A DNA stretch of 64,000 bases from positions 216,543-280,542 of the forward strand of contig NZ_FOAZ01000012.1 of NCBI RefSeq assembly GCF_900109465.1, read 5' to 3'. The notes beneath the pieces were generated by a model. The model was not told where the DNA came from, ran no database searches, and saw only the letters and a list, made by a program, of their open reading frames with translations. Of the stretch, positions 38,351 through 48,132 are shown in pieces. Positions within the stretch are counted from its first letter, which is position 1, and every line of letters starts with the position of its first letter. The stretch is from Streptacidiphilus jiangxiensis. Its GTDB lineage: Bacteria > Actinomycetota > Actinomycetes > Streptomycetales > Streptomycetaceae. The translations under genes were made by a program, and so were the position numbers.

Positions 38351-39358
38351 ATGGAGTTCCGTCACCTCGGCCGCAGCGGCCTCGTCATCTCCGAGATCGC
38401 CTACGGCAACTGGCTCACCCATGGCTCCCAGGTCGAGGAGGACGCGGCCACCGCCTGCGTCCACGCCGCTCTCGACGCCGGGATCACCACCTTCGACACC
38501 GCCGACGTCTACGCCGCCACCCGCGCCGAGTCCGTGCTCGGCCGCGCCCTCGCCGGGCAGCGCCGCGAGGGCCTGGAGATCTTCACCAAGGTCTACTGGC
38601 CCACCGGGCCCGGCAAGAACGACACCGGTCTGTCCCGCAAGCACATCATGGAGTCGATCAACGGCTCGCTGAAGCGCCTGCAGACCGACTACGTCGACCT
38701 CTACCAGGCCCACCGCTACGACAGCGCCACGCCGCTGGAGGAGACCATGGTCGCCTTCGCGGACATCGTGCACTCCGGCAAGGCCCACTACATCGGCGTC
38801 TCCGAGTGGACCGCCGACCAGATCCGCGCCGCGCACGCCCTCGCCCAGGAGCTGCGCATCCCGCTGGTCTCCTCGCAGCCGCAGTACTCCGCCCTGTGGC
38901 GGGTCATCGAGGCCGAGGTCGTGCCGACCTGCGAGGAGCTGGGCCTCGGCCAGATCGTCTGGTCGCCCATCGCCCAGGGCGTGCTGACGGGCAAGTACCT
39001 GCCCGGCCAGCAGCCGCCCGCCGGCTCGCGCGCCACCGACGACAAGGGCGGCGCCAACATGATCTCCCGCTGGATGCGGGACGACGTGCTGGAGCGCGTG
39101 CAGCTGCTGCAGCCGCTCGCGGCCGAGGCGGGGCTGACCCTCGCCCAGCTGGCCGTCGCCTGGGTGCTGCAGAACCAGAACGTGTCCGCGGCCATCATCG
39201 GCGCCTCCCGGCCCGAGCAGGTCGCCGAGAACGTCAAGGCCGCCGGCGTCCGCCTGGACGACTGGCTGCTCAAGGCGATGGACGAGATCCTCTCCCCCGT
39301 CGCCGAGTTCGACCCGGCCAGGACCGCGCAGAACGCGCCCGCCGGCCGCGTGAACTGA
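38351..39358 (+). CDS. Aldo/keto reductase (Kv-beta-like)
   Basis: 335 residues, TIM-barrel AKR. The catalytic tetrad is visible: Asp and Tyr in TFDTADVYAATRAE, Lys in IFTKVYWPTG, His in DLYQAHRYD. The NADPH site is in the C-terminus (IIGASRPEQVAENVKAAG). The pattern YGNWLTHGSQVEEDAA and the length match the KCNAB/YghZ-like subgroup that reduces aldehydes and methylglyoxal. It stands alone, ending in a 20-bp tandem duplication that covers its stop codon and a strong terminator. Confidence 0.93.
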   Translation: MEFRHLGRSGLVISEIAYGNWLTHGSQVEEDAATACVHAALDAGITTFDTADVYAATRAESVLGRALAGQRREGLEIFTKVYWPTGPGKNDTGLSRKHIMESINGSLKRLQTDYVDLYQAHRYDSATPLEETMVAFADIVHSGKAHYIGVSEWTADQIRAAHALAQELRIPLVSSQPQYSALWRVIEAEVVPTCEELGLGQIVWSPIAQGVLTGKYLPGQQPPAGSRATDDKGGANMISRWMRDDVLERVQLLQPLAAEAGLTLAQLAVAWVLQNQNVSAAIIGASRPEQVAENVKAAGVRLDDWLLKAMDEILSPVAEFDPARTAQNAPAGRVN

Positions 39359-39380
39359 CGGGCGGCCGCGTGAACTGACG
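39341..39380 (+). repeat. 20-bp tandem duplication over the reductase stop codon
   Basis: 39341-39360 and 39361-39380 are identical except at the second base and both contain CGTGAACTGACG with the TGA stop. The first copy encodes the last residues and stop of the reductase; the second is noncoding. It is probably a recent slippage event. Confidence 0.85.
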
Positions 39381-39387
39381 AACGGAC

Positions 39388-39422
39388 ACGGCGGGCCCGG
39401 GGCGTTGCCCCGGGCCCGCCGT
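39388..39422. terminator. Bidirectional terminator after the aldo/keto reductase gene
   Basis: A perfect 16-bp stem (39388-39403 with 39407-39422) with a 3-nt GTT loop, between the reductase and the convergent small gene at 39431. Confidence 0.9.
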
Positions 39423-39430
39423 CACATCCG

Positions 39431-39634
39431 CTACTGCTGGTGCAGGCTCACCGGCCCGTAGATCTTCTCGCCGTCCTCCAGCAGCACCACCTGGTCGACG
39501 CCGTCGGCGAGCAGCTCCTTCCAGGTCTCGCCGATCCACGTCTCCGCGTCGCCCTGGGTCGGGAACTCCTCGGTCCCGTTCGGCGCCGGGACCACCGAGC
39601 CGTCGAGCTTCTCGTACCGCCACGTCCACACCAT
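39431..39634 (-). CDS. Small conserved-looking actinobacterial protein, function unknown
   Basis: 67 residues: MVWTWRYEKLDGSVV, then EEFPTQGDAETWIGETWKELLADGVDQVVLLEDGEKIYGPVSL. Mixed alpha/beta, no cysteines, no membrane segment. Tryptophan-rich N-terminus and GDAETWIGE are motif-like. I know no function. It lies between two rightward genes on the opposite strand, with a terminator beyond its stop. Confidence 0.75.
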   Translation of the reverse strand: MVWTWRYEKLDGSVVPAPNGTEEFPTQGDAETWIGETWKELLADGVDQVVLLEDGEKIYGPVSLHQQ

Positions 39635-39693
39635 GCCGGGCTCCTCTCGCCCTCACCACCGGTCATCAGGACAGTACCCGGCACAATGGCCCG

Positions 39694-40272
39694 ATGCGCC
39701 TCCCCTCCCGTCTCCGCCTCCGGCGTCGGCCCCGCCGCACGCTGCTGCTCGGCGGCGCCCGTTCCGGCAAGTCCTCGCTCGCCGAACGGATGCTGGCCGA
39801 CGCCGCGGACGTGACCTACGTCGCCACCGCCGGACGCCGCGAGGGCGACAGCGAGTGGGCCGAGCGGATCGAACTGCACCGGGTCCGCCGTCCCGCCGGC
39901 TGGCGCACCGTGGAGACCTGCGACCTGGTCCCGCTGCTCGCCGAGACGGGCGGCCCGCTGCTGGTGGACTGCCTGGCGCTGTGGCTGACCGACGCCATGG
40001 ACCGGGTCGGCGCCTGGGACGACGCGGTCTGGAACGGAGGCGGGGCGCAGGAGCTGCGCGCGCGCACCGCCGAGCTGGTCGCGGCGCTGGCGGCGAGCCC
40101 GCGCCGGGTGGTCGCGGTCAGCAACGAGGTCGGCAGCGGCGTCGTGCCCGCCACCGCCTCCGGGCGCCGGTTCCGCGACGAGCTGGGCCGGCTCAACGCG
40201 GCCGTCGCGGACGTCTGCGAGGACGTCCGGCTGGTGGTCGCGGGCCGCTCGCTGCGTTTGTCCGAGTGGTGA
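39694..40272 (+). CDS. cobU: Adenosylcobinamide kinase / adenosylcobinamide-phosphate guanylyltransferase
   Basis: 192 residues, standard for CobU. Walker A is LLLGGARSGKSSLAERM; the guanylylated His is in IELHRVRRPAGW; LLVDCLALWLTDAM and VVAVSNEVGSGVVP are family motifs. It phosphorylates adenosylcobinamide and transfers GMP to give adenosylcobinamide-GDP, substrate of CobS. First gene of cobU-cobT-cobS. The N-terminal RLRLRRRPRRT is longer than usual, so a slightly later start is possible. No cobalamin riboswitch is seen in the 59 bp upstream. Confidence 0.95.
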   Translation: MRLPSRLRLRRRPRRTLLLGGARSGKSSLAERMLADAADVTYVATAGRREGDSEWAERIELHRVRRPAGWRTVETCDLVPLLAETGGPLLVDCLALWLTDAMDRVGAWDDAVWNGGGAQELRARTAELVAALAASPRRVVAVSNEVGSGVVPATASGRRFRDELGRLNAAVADVCEDVRLVVAGRSLRLSEW

Positions 40273-40288
40273 CGGTAACGTTCGGGCG

Positions 40289-41368
40289 GTGACGACCTTC
40301 GACCTCGACGAGATCTCCGCGCGGCTGGCGCGGCCCGACGACGAGTACCGCCTCGCCGCGGAGGAGCGCTTCGCCGCGCTCGATGTGCCGCGCGGCTCGC
40401 TGGGCGAGCTGCAGGACCTCGCCGGCTGGCTGGCCGCGGTCCAGGGCAAGGTCCCCACCACGCCGTTGGAGCGGGTCAAGGTCCTGGTCTTCGCCGCCGA
40501 CCACGGCATCGCCTCACTGGGCGTCTCCGTGCTGCCGCCGGGCACCACCGAGCGCCGGGTGCGCTCCGTCCTCGACGGCACCGCGCCCGTCAGCGTGCTG
40601 GCCCGTCAGTTCGGCGCACAGGTGCGCGTGGTGGACATGGGCGTCGACGCCGCCGAGGACGCCTTCCCGGCCGAGGTGAGCCGCCACCGGGTCCGCCGCG
40701 GCTCGGGCCGGATCGACGTGGCGAACGCGCTCACCCGCGAGGAGGCCGAGCGCGCCTTCGCCGCCGGTGTCGCGCTCGCCGACGAGGAGGCCGACTCCGG
40801 CACCGACCTGGTCGTCCTCGGCGACCTCGGGGTCGGCTCGACGACCGTGGCCGCCGTGCTGATCGGCGTGCTGTGCGGCACCGACGCCGCCGTCGTCACC
40901 GGCCGCGGCTCCGGCATCGACGACCGGATCTGGATGGTGAAGTGCGCGGCGATCCGCGACTCACTGCGCCGCGCCCGCCCGGTCCTGGCCGACCAGCTCG
41001 ACCTGCTGGCCGCCGTCGGTGGTGCCGACTTCGCCGCCATGGCCGGTTTCCTGCTCCAGTGCGCGCTGCGCCGCCTGCCGGTGCTGCTGGACGGCGTGGT
41101 CTCCGCCGCCTGCGCGCTGGTCGCGCAGCGGATCGCGTTCCGGGCGCCGGAGTGGTGGCGCGCGGGCCAGCTGACCGGCGAACCCGCCCAGGCCAAGGCC
41201 TACGAGCGGATGGGCGTCACGTCGCTGCAGGACCAGCACGTCGCCGCCGGGGCGGGCGCCGGCGCACTGATGTCGCTGCCGCTGCTGAAGGCCGCCGCAG
41301 CGCTGCTCGCCGAGCTGCCGCTGCCGACGCCGACGCCGACGCCTGACGACAAACCCGCCGAGGACTGA
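40289..41368 (+). CDS. cobT: Nicotinate-nucleotide:dimethylbenzimidazole phosphoribosyltransferase
   Basis: 359 residues. Family motifs: ARPDDEYRLAAEERFAALDVPRGSLGELQDLAGWLAAVQG, VLVFAADHGIASLGVS, the GDLGVGSTTVAAVLIG loop and ALMSLPLLKAAAALLAE. The catalytic Glu is in the C-terminal region. It makes alpha-ribazole phosphate, the lower-ligand precursor of cobalamin. GTG 40289 begins 16 bp after cobU; cobS begins directly at 41369. Confidence 0.95.
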   Translation: MTTFDLDEISARLARPDDEYRLAAEERFAALDVPRGSLGELQDLAGWLAAVQGKVPTTPLERVKVLVFAADHGIASLGVSVLPPGTTERRVRSVLDGTAPVSVLARQFGAQVRVVDMGVDAAEDAFPAEVSRHRVRRGSGRIDVANALTREEAERAFAAGVALADEEADSGTDLVVLGDLGVGSTTVAAVLIGVLCGTDAAVVTGRGSGIDDRIWMVKCAAIRDSLRRARPVLADQLDLLAAVGGADFAAMAGFLLQCALRRLPVLLDGVVSAACALVAQRIAFRAPEWWRAGQLTGEPAQAKAYERMGVTSLQDQHVAAGAGAGALMSLPLLKAAAALLAELPLPTPTPTPDDKPAED

Positions 41369-42193
41369 GTGGTCACCCGGTACCTGAAGCGCGGCCTGGA
41401 ACCGCTGCGCTTCGCCTTCGGCACGCTGTCCGTCCTCCCCGTTCGGGTGAACCGCTGGGACCGTCCCACCGCCGGACGGGCGATCACCCTCGCCCCCGTG
41501 GTCGGTCTGGTGCTCGGCGGCCTCGCCGCGGGCTTCGCGACCCTGCTGGCCTGGGCGCACGCCGGCTCACTGCTGGCGGCCGTGGCCGGTGTCGCGGCAC
41601 TGGCGGCGCTGACCCGCGGCCTGCACCTGGACGGCCTGGCCGACGTCGCGGACGGGCTGGGCAGCAACCGCCCGCCGGACGCCGCCCTGAAGATCATGAA
41701 GGCCTCCGACATCGGCCCCTTCGGCGTGCTGGTCCTGCTGCTCACCTTGTTGGCGCAGGTCGCGGCGGTGGCGCGATGCTTCGACCTCGGGCTGCCCAAG
41801 GGCGCCTTCGCCCTCGGCCTCGCGGCCGTGACCTCGCGGGCCGCACTGCTGCGCGGCTGCGCCGACGGGGTGCCCTCGGCCCGCGCGGAGGGGCTCGGCG
41901 CGATGGTCGCCGGCACCGTGCCGCGGCTGCGGGGCGCCATGACCACGCTGCTGACCGTCGCCCTGCTGGCGCTGGCCGGCTGGGCCACCGCGCGCCTGGG
42001 CCAGGACCAGCTGCCGCTGGCGCTCGGCACCGTCGTCTCGGCCGCCGCCGGACTGGGTCTGGCCGCGCTGCTGCTGACGCACTGCCTGCGCCGCTTCGGC
42101 GGCATCACCGGCGATGTCCTGGGCGCGATGGTGGAGATCTCGGCAACCGGTTCGCTGATTCTCTGGACTCTTTTCGCAGCTGCCACCCCGTAG
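41369..42193 (+). CDS. cobS: Adenosylcobinamide-GDP ribazoletransferase (cobalamin synthase)
   Basis: 274 residues, polytopic membrane protein. The signature GLHLDGLADVADGLGSNRPPDAALKIMKASDIGPFGVLVLL carries the acidic residues that bind Mg. The protein joins adenosylcobinamide-GDP and alpha-ribazole to finish cobalamin. GTG 41369 is immediately after the cobT stop, so the genes are coupled. Only late steps are present here, fitting salvage or final assembly; corrin-ring genes are elsewhere. Confidence 0.95.
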   Translation: MVTRYLKRGLEPLRFAFGTLSVLPVRVNRWDRPTAGRAITLAPVVGLVLGGLAAGFATLLAWAHAGSLLAAVAGVAALAALTRGLHLDGLADVADGLGSNRPPDAALKIMKASDIGPFGVLVLLLTLLAQVAAVARCFDLGLPKGAFALGLAAVTSRAALLRGCADGVPSARAEGLGAMVAGTVPRLRGAMTTLLTVALLALAGWATARLGQDQLPLALGTVVSAAAGLGLAALLLTHCLRRFGGITGDVLGAMVEISATGSLILWTLFAAATP

Positions 42194-42371
42194 CGGGGTG
42201 CTGTCTCGAAATTTCGGCCACCGCGACGGGGCGAGCGCTCACCATGCGGACTACCATGCCTGGTGCCGGTCTGTTCACCGCCTCCCCGGCCGCGCCGTGC
42301 CCCGGTGCCCGCCCGCCCGCGCCCGAACAGACTTCTGCACCCCTGACTTTCGACAGAACAGGACGCATTCC

Positions 42372-43880
42372 GTGACTGCAGTGTCTTTGAGCACCTCCAC
42401 GGCCGCCGCGCTGCGCGCGGACGCCGTCGTCGTGGCCGTGGCGAAGGGTCCCAAGGGCCTCGTACTCGCCCCGGGCGCCGAGACGGTCGACGAGGCGTTC
42501 GAGGGTCGCCTGGCCGAGGTGCTCGCGACCGTCGGCGCCACCGGCGCCGAGGGCGAGGCCGTCAAGGTCCCCGCCGCCGCGGGCCTGAAGGCCCCGCTGG
42601 TGCTGGCCGTGGGCCTGGGCGAGGCCGCCGAGGGCTACACCGCCGAGGCGCTGCGCTCCGCCGCGGGCGTCGCCGCGCGCACCCTGCACGGCAGCAAGAA
42701 GGCCGCCTTCGCACTGCCGGCCACCGACGCCGCCGCGATCGAGGCCGTGACCCTGGGCGCGCTGCTCGGCGCCTACACCTTCACCGCCTGCCGCAGCGAC
42801 AACGGCAAGGCCGACACCAAGACCCCCCTCGCCGAGGTCGCCCTGGTCGGCGCCAAGCGCGGCGACAAGGCCGCCAAGGCCGCCGTCGAGCGCGGCACCG
42901 TCGTGGCCGAGGAGATGAACCGGACCCGCGACCTGGTCAACATGCCGCCGAACGACCTCTTCCCGAAGTCCTTCGCCGACATCGCCACCACGGTCGGCAA
43001 GGAGACCGCGGGCGTCAAGGTCGAGGTGCTCGACGAGAAGGCCCTGACCAAGGGCGGCTACGGCGGCATCCTGGGTGTCGGCGCCGGCTCGGAGCGCAGC
43101 CCGCGCCTGGTCAAGGTGGCCTACACCCACCCGAAGGCCAAGGCCTCGCTCGCCTTCGTCGGCAAGGGCATCACCTACGACTCGGGCGGCATCTCCCTCA
43201 AGCCGGCCGGCCACAACGAGACGATGAAGTGCGACATGGCCGGCGCCGGCGCCGTCTTCGCCTCGGTGCTCGCCGCCGCCAAGCTGGGCCTGCAGGTCAA
43301 CGTCACCGGCTGGCTGGCGCTGGCGGAGAACATGCCGTCCGGCTCGGCCACCCGCCCGGGCGACGTGCTGCGCATGTACGGCGGCAAGACCGTCGAGGTG
43401 CTCAACACCGACGCCGAGGGTCGCCTGGTGCTGGCCGACGCCATCGTCCGCGCGGGCGAGGAGAAGCCGGACTACATCATCGACGTGGCCACCCTGACCG
43501 GCGCCATGATGATGGCGCTGGGCAGCCGCACCTTCGGTGTCATGGCCAACGACGACGCCTTCCGCAGCACCGTCACCGAGGTGGCCGAGGCCGCGGGCGA
43601 GCCAGCCTGGGCGATGCCGCTGCCGGCGCACCTGCGCGGTCCGATGGACTCGACCGTCGCGGACATCTCCAACATGGGCGAGCGCATGGGCGGCGGCCTG
43701 GTCGCCGGCCTGTTCCTCAAGGAGTTCGTCGCCGAGGGCATCACCTGGGCGCACCTGGACATCGCCGGTCCGGCCTTCAACGAGGGCGGCCCCTTCGGCT
43801 ACACCCCCAAGGGCGGCACCGCCACGGCCGTGCGCACCCTGGTCGCACTCGCCGAGCGCGCCGCCGACGGCAAGCTCTGA
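42372..43880 (+). CDS. pepA: Leucyl aminopeptidase (M17)
   Basis: 502 residues. The C-terminal metallopeptidase domain has KGITYDSGGISLKPAGHNETMKCDMAGAG, the active-site signature NTDAEGRLVLADAI (two Zn/Mn) and AWAMPLPAHLRGPMDSTVADISNMG. The N-terminal macro-like domain spans about 1-160. It removes N-terminal residues from peptides in the cytosol. I start at GTG 42372; upstream codons in frame have no match. It ends at the very long hairpin 43919-43963. Confidence 0.96.
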   Translation: MTAVSLSTSTAAALRADAVVVAVAKGPKGLVLAPGAETVDEAFEGRLAEVLATVGATGAEGEAVKVPAAAGLKAPLVLAVGLGEAAEGYTAEALRSAAGVAARTLHGSKKAAFALPATDAAAIEAVTLGALLGAYTFTACRSDNGKADTKTPLAEVALVGAKRGDKAAKAAVERGTVVAEEMNRTRDLVNMPPNDLFPKSFADIATTVGKETAGVKVEVLDEKALTKGGYGGILGVGAGSERSPRLVKVAYTHPKAKASLAFVGKGITYDSGGISLKPAGHNETMKCDMAGAGAVFASVLAAAKLGLQVNVTGWLALAENMPSGSATRPGDVLRMYGGKTVEVLNTDAEGRLVLADAIVRAGEEKPDYIIDVATLTGAMMMALGSRTFGVMANDDAFRSTVTEVAEAAGEPAWAMPLPAHLRGPMDSTVADISNMGERMGGGLVAGLFLKEFVAEGITWAHLDIAGPAFNEGGPFGYTPKGGTATAVRTLVALAERAADGKL

Positions 43881-43918
43881 TCCAGAGGCACTGACCTACC
43901 AGTAGGTAACCCTTGATC

Positions 43919-43963
43919 GGACCCGCGCTCGTGTTCGCCTTGGGCGAACACGAGCGCGGGTCC
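43919..43963. terminator. Very strong hairpin terminator after pepA
   Basis: A perfect 21-bp stem (43919-43939 with 43943-43963) with a TTG loop, 38 bp after the pepA stop. It insulates pepA from the lpdA promoter. Confidence 0.92.
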
Positions 43964-44230
43964 TTCGGCGTTGCGCCGGAAACCCTTCTGACCTGGCCCC
44001 CTTCCCCGCACTGGAATTTGCCTCTCGACCTGCGGAAACAGACAATTCCTCGCGAGGCACCCACCCCGCCCCCGGGGCAGGGAGCCGTCCACACCTTGGC
44101 CCGGTCCCTCACCACCGCACGACAAGTGCGAGGATGTATCTCCGGCACGACGGGTCTCCCCACAAGGGAGCACCACACCCGGCCGGCGATCGACCGGGAG
44201 CATCCGCACCCTTTGCATGGAGGACGTGAC
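43964..44230 (+). promoter_or_regulatory. Upstream region of lpdA
   Basis: 267 bp without a gene. It must contain the lpdA promoter; a small inverted repeat CGCAC-GACAA-GTGCG (44116-44130) is the only structured word, followed by GGATGTAT as a possible -10 area. Nothing else stands out. Confidence 0.35.
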
Positions 44231-45619
44231 GTGGCGAACGACGCCAGCACCGTTTTCGACGTAGTCATTCTCGGAGGCGGAAGCGGCGGTTACGCCGCGG
44301 CGCTGCGGGCGGCCCAGCTCGGCCTCCAGGTCGCGCTGATCGAGAAGAACAAGCTCGGTGGCACCTGCCTGCACCAGGGCTGCATCCCGACCAAGGCGCT
44401 GCTGCACGCCGGCGAGGTCGCCGACCAGACCCGCGAGGCCGCGGGCTTCGGCGTGAAGGCCGTCTTCGAGGGCATCGACATCAACGCGGTCCACGCGTAC
44501 AAGGACGGCGTGATCTCCGGCCTGTACAAGGGCCTGCAGGGCCTGGTCGCCAGCCGCAAGATCACCTACGTCGAGGGCGAGGGCCGCCTGTCGTCCCCGA
44601 CCTCCGTGGACGTGAACGGCCAGCGCTACACCGGCCGCCACATCCTGCTGGCCACCGGCTCCGTGCCGAAGTCCCTGCCGGGCCTGGCCATCGACGGCAA
44701 CCGGATCATCTCCTCCGACCACGCCCTGACCCTCGACCGCGTGCCGAAGTCCGCGATCGTGCTCGGCGGCGGCGTCATCGGCGTCGAGTTCGCCTCCGTC
44801 TGGAAGTCCTTCGGCGCCGAGGTCACCATCATCGAGGCGCTGCCGCACCTGGCCCCGCTGGAGGACGAGAACTCCTCCAAGCTGGTGGAGCGCGCCTTCC
44901 GCAAGCGCGGCATCAAGTTCGAGCTCGGTGCCCGCTTCTCCGGCGTCGAGTACACCGAGACCGGTGTCCGCGCCTCGCTGGAGAACGGCAAGCAGGTCGA
45001 GGCCGAGATCATGCTGGTGGCCGTCGGCCGCGGCCCGGTCTCGCAGAACCTCGGCTACGAGGAGGCCGGGGTCGCCATGGACCGCGGCTACGTCCTGGTC
45101 GACGAGTACTGCCAGACCAGCGTGCCCACCATCTCCGCCGTCGGCGACCTGATCCCGACCCTGCAGCTGGCGCACGTCGGCTTCGCCGAGGGCATCCTCG
45201 TCGCCGAGCGCATCGCCGGTCTCAAGGTCGTCCCGATCGACTACGACGGCGTGCCGCGCGTGACCTACTGCAACCCCGAGGTCGCCTCCGTCGGCATCAC
45301 CGAGGCCAAGGCCAAGGAGCTGTACGGCGACGACAAGGTCGTCACCGCCAAGTTCAACCTGGCCGGCAACGGCAAGAGCAAGATCCTGAAGACCGCGGGC
45401 GAGATCAAGCTGGTCCAGGTCAAGGACGGCGCGGTCGTCGGCGTGCACATGGTCGGCGAGCGCATGGGCGAGCAGGTCGGCGAGGCCCAGCTGATCTACA
45501 ACTGGGAGGCCCTGCCCGCCGAGGTGGCGCAGCTGATCCACGCGCACCCCACCCAGAGCGAGGCCCTCGGCGAGGCGCACCTCGCGCTGGCGGGCAAGCC
45601 GCTGCACAATCACGACTGA
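44231..45619 (+). CDS. lpdA: Dihydrolipoyl dehydrogenase (E3)
   Basis: 462 residues. FAD-binding [17 protein letters not shown], the redox-active disulfide in [20 protein letters not shown]-binding [20 protein letters not shown] and the C-terminal His-Glu couple in [10 protein letters not shown] are all present. It reoxidises dihydrolipoyl groups of the E2 protein encoded 55 bp downstream. GTG 44231 has GGAGG 7 bp upstream. Confidence 0.97.
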   Translation: MANDASTVFDVVILGGGSGGYAAALRAAQLGLQVALIEKNKLGGTCLHQGCIPTKALLHAGEVADQTREAAGFGVKAVFEGIDINAVHAYKDGVISGLYKGLQGLVASRKITYVEGEGRLSSPTSVDVNGQRYTGRHILLATGSVPKSLPGLAIDGNRIISSDHALTLDRVPKSAIVLGGGVIGVEFASVWKSFGAEVTIIEALPHLAPLEDENSSKLVERAFRKRGIKFELGARFSGVEYTETGVRASLENGKQVEAEIMLVAVGRGPVSQNLGYEEAGVAMDRGYVLVDEYCQTSVPTISAVGDLIPTLQLAHVGFAEGILVAERIAGLKVVPIDYDGVPRVTYCNPEVASVGITEAKAKELYGDDKVVTAKFNLAGNGKSKILKTAGEIKLVQVKDGAVVGVHMVGERMGEQVGEAQLIYNWEALPAEVAQLIHAHPTQSEALGEAHLALAGKPLHNHD

Positions 45620-45674
45620 CAACCCTCGTCGCACGCCAACCATCCGCAACGCACCACAAGGAGCAACTGAAACC

Positions 45675-47456
45675 ATGGCGGTCTCAGTAACACTGCCCGC
45701 ACTCGGCGAGAGCGTGACCGAGGGCACCGTCACCCGTTGGCTGAAGGCCGAGGGCGAGCGCGTCGAGGCCGACGAGCCGCTGCTCGAGGTCTCGACCGAC
45801 AAGGTCGACACCGAGATCCCGGCGCCCGCGTCCGGCATCCTGGCCTCCATCAAGGTCGGCGAGGACGAGACGGTCGAGGTCGGCGCCGAGCTGGCCATCA
45901 TCGACGACGGCTCCGGCGCCCCGGTCGCCGCTCCGGCCCCGGCCGCTGCCGCCGCCCCCGCGCCGGTCGAGGCCCCGGTCGCGCCGGCTCCGGTCGCCGC
46001 CGCCCCGGCCCCGGCCGCCGCTCCGGCCGCCGCCCCCGCCGGTGCCGTCTCCGGCACCGAGGTCACCCTGCCGGCGCTCGGCGAGTCCGTCACCGAGGGC
46101 ACCGTCACCCGCTGGCTGAAGGCCGTCGGCGACACCGTCACGGCCGACGAGCCGCTGCTCGAGGTCTCCACCGACAAGGTCGACACCGAGATCCCGGCGC
46201 CGGTCGGCGGCGTCCTGCTGCAGATCCTGGTCGCCGAGGACGAGACCGCCGAGGTCGGCGCGAAGCTCGCCGTCATCGGTGCCCCGGGTGCCGCGCCCGC
46301 CGCCGCCCCGGCTCCGGCCGCTCCGGCCCCGGTCGCCGCTCCGGCTCCGGTCGCTCCGGCCCCCGCGCCGGTCGCCGCCCCCGTCGCCCCGGCCCCGGTC
46401 GCCGCTCCGGCCCCCGTCGCGCCCGCGCCGGTCGCCGCTCCGGTCGCCGCGCCGGTCGCTCCGGTCACTGCGCCGGTCGCTGCCGCCGCTCCGGTCGCCG
46501 CTCCGGTCGCCGCCGAGGCGTCCGACGCCTACGTGACCCCGCTGGTCCGTAAGCTCGCCGCGGAGAACGGCATCGACCTGAACCAGGTCAAGGGCACCGG
46601 CGTCGGTGGCCGCATCCGCAAGCAGGACGTGCTGGCCGCCGCCGAGGCCGCCCGCGCCGCCGTCGCCGCCCCGGCTGCGACCGGTGCCGCGGCCGCGCCG
46701 AAGGCCCCGACCACCATCGCCGCCGCCTCCCCGCTGCGCGGTCAGACGGTGAAGATGACCCGCATGCGCAAGGTCATCGCCGACAACATGGTCAAGGCGC
46801 TGCAGACCGCCGCGCAGCTGACCACGGTCGTCGAGGTCGACGTCACCAACATCATGCGTCTGCGGGAGAAGGCCAAGGGCGGCTTCGCCGCCCGCGAGGG
46901 CGTCAAGCTCTCGCCGATGCCGTTCTTCGTGAAGGCCGCGGCCGAGGCGCTCAAGGCGCACCCGGTCGTCAACGCCTCCATCAACGACGCCGAGGGCACG
47001 ATCACGTACCACGCCGTCGAGAACATCGGCATCGCGGTCGACACCGAGCGCGGCCTGATGGTCCCGGTCATCCACGAGGCGGGCGACCTGAACATCGCCG
47101 GCATCGCCAAGAAGACCGCCGACCTGGCGGCCCGTACCCGTGACAGCAAGGTCACCCCGGACGAGCTGTCCGGCGGCACCTTCACCGTCACCAACACCGG
47201 TTCGCGCGGCGCGCTGTTCGACACGCCGATCTTCACGCCGCCGACGGTCGCGATCCTCGGCATCGGCGCGACGGTCAAGCGCCCGGTCGTCATCGAGTCG
47301 GCCGAGCTGGGCACCACCATCGCCGTGCGCGACATGGTCTACCTGGCCCTGTCCTACGACCACCGGATCGTGGACGGCGCCGACGCCGCCCGCTTCCTGG
47401 GCACCCTGAAGGCCCGTCTGGAAGAGGGCGCGTTCGAGGGCGACCTCGGCCTGTAG
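45675..47456 (+). CDS. sucB: 2-oxoacid dehydrogenase E2 (dihydrolipoamide acyltransferase), actinobacterial SucB/AceF type
   Basis: 593 residues. Two lipoyl domains (about 1-78 and 133-210), each with the lipoylated Lys in [14 protein letters not shown], joined by Ala-Pro linkers. A peripheral-subunit-binding domain follows at about 285-325 ([35 protein letters not shown]), then the catalytic core (to 593) with active-site [13 protein letters not shown]. Database-style names call it the oxoglutarate E2 SucB, but in actinobacteria this protein mainly serves pyruvate dehydrogenase in a shared PDH/ODH complex, while the succinyltransferase domain is fused to the E1 (OdhA/Kgd). It is cotranscribed with lpdA. 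Confidence 0.94.
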   Translation: MAVSVTLPALGESVTEGTVTRWLKAEGERVEADEPLLEVSTDKVDTEIPAPASGILASIKVGEDETVEVGAELAIIDDGSGAPVAAPAPAAAAAPAPVEAPVAPAPVAAAPAPAAAPAAAPAGAVSGTEVTLPALGESVTEGTVTRWLKAVGDTVTADEPLLEVSTDKVDTEIPAPVGGVLLQILVAEDETAEVGAKLAVIGAPGAAPAAAPAPAAPAPVAAPAPVAPAPAPVAAPVAPAPVAAPAPVAPAPVAAPVAAPVAPVTAPVAAAAPVAAPVAAEASDAYVTPLVRKLAAENGIDLNQVKGTGVGGRIRKQDVLAAAEAARAAVAAPAATGAAAAPKAPTTIAAASPLRGQTVKMTRMRKVIADNMVKALQTAAQLTTVVEVDVTNIMRLREKAKGGFAAREGVKLSPMPFFVKAAAEALKAHPVVNASINDAEGTITYHAVENIGIAVDTERGLMVPVIHEAGDLNIAGIAKKTADLAARTRDSKVTPDELSGGTFTVTNTGSRGALFDTPIFTPPTVAILGIGATVKRPVVIESAELGTTIAVRDMVYLALSYDHRIVDGADAARFLGTLKARLEEGAFEGDLGL

Positions 47457-47490
47457 TCCGATCGGGGCGTCGCCCCACCCGCAAGGCCCC

Positions 47491-47526
47491 GAAGGCCCCG
47501 TCCCCGCTCGCGGAGACGGGGCCTTC
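47491..47526 (+). terminator. Hairpin terminator after sucB
   Basis: GAAGGCCCCGTC (47491-47502) pairs with GACGGGGCCTTC (47515-47526); the loop contains a further CCGC/GCGG pair. It lies 34 bp after the stop codon. Confidence 0.88.
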
Positions 47527-47614
47527 CCCGTGTGCGGCCGACCGTGCTGTCCCCGTGGTGTCCCGTGGTGTCCGCGTGCGTGGGGCTGCCGTGGCGTGGA
47601 TGCTGGAGGGCGTG

Positions 47615-48127
47615 ATGGACGAGACGGACTTCTGGCTGCTCATCGACGAGACCCGGGACAGCGCCGAGGGCGACCCGGTCGACCAGGCCGAACTGCTGCT
47701 CGGGCAGTTGGTCGAGAAGACCCCCGACGAGGTGCTCGACTTCGCGCGGCTCTTCGAGGCGCGCATGGGCCGGGCCTGGCGCAACGACCTGTGGGGCGCC
47801 GCCGACCTGCTGCTCGGCGGGGCCGGTGAGGACGCCTTCGAGGCCTTCTGCGCCTGGCTGATCGGCCAGGGCCGCGACGTCTTCGAGGGCGCCCTGGCCG
47901 ACCCCGACGAACTGGCCGACCTGCTGCCGGACTTCGACGACGAGGAGGACGGCGACGCCGAGGAGCTCGGCTGGGTCGCCGACCGCGCCTACGAGCAGCT
48001 GACCGGCGCCCGGCTGCCGGACCTCGGCCGCCGCGCCGGCGACCCGCTCGGCGCCGAGTTCGACTTCGACGACCCGCGCGAGATGGAGAAGCGCTACCCG
48101 CGCCTGTGGGAGCGCTACGGCGCCTGA
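47615..48127 (+). CDS. DUF4240-like protein
   Basis: 170 residues, acidic and soluble: MDETDFWLLIDETRDSAEGDPVDQAELLLGQLVEKTPDEVLDFARLFEARMGRAW opens like DUF4240 proteins, with AFCAWLIGQGRDVFEGAL and a C-terminal DPREMEKRYPRLWERY. Function unknown; related proteins are thought to bind DNA or act near toxin systems, without proof. I choose ATG 47615 (GGAGG 5 bp upstream) over the longer frame from 47555. Its stop is 5 bp from the convergent GNAT gene. Confidence 0.8.
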   Translation: MDETDFWLLIDETRDSAEGDPVDQAELLLGQLVEKTPDEVLDFARLFEARMGRAWRNDLWGAADLLLGGAGEDAFEAFCAWLIGQGRDVFEGALADPDELADLLPDFDDEEDGDAEELGWVADRAYEQLTGARLPDLGRRAGDPLGAEFDFDDPREMEKRYPRLWERYGA

Positions 48128-48132
48128 CCCCG

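Noticed and set aside
39635..39693. Cobalamin riboswitch upstream of cobU
   Set aside because: The gap is only 59 bp and no B12-box or paired elements are visible.
43777..44268. Minus-strand frame with Cys-rich start opposite the pepA-lpdA gap
   Set aside because: It runs through the pepA terminator hairpin and has no ribosome site or domain.
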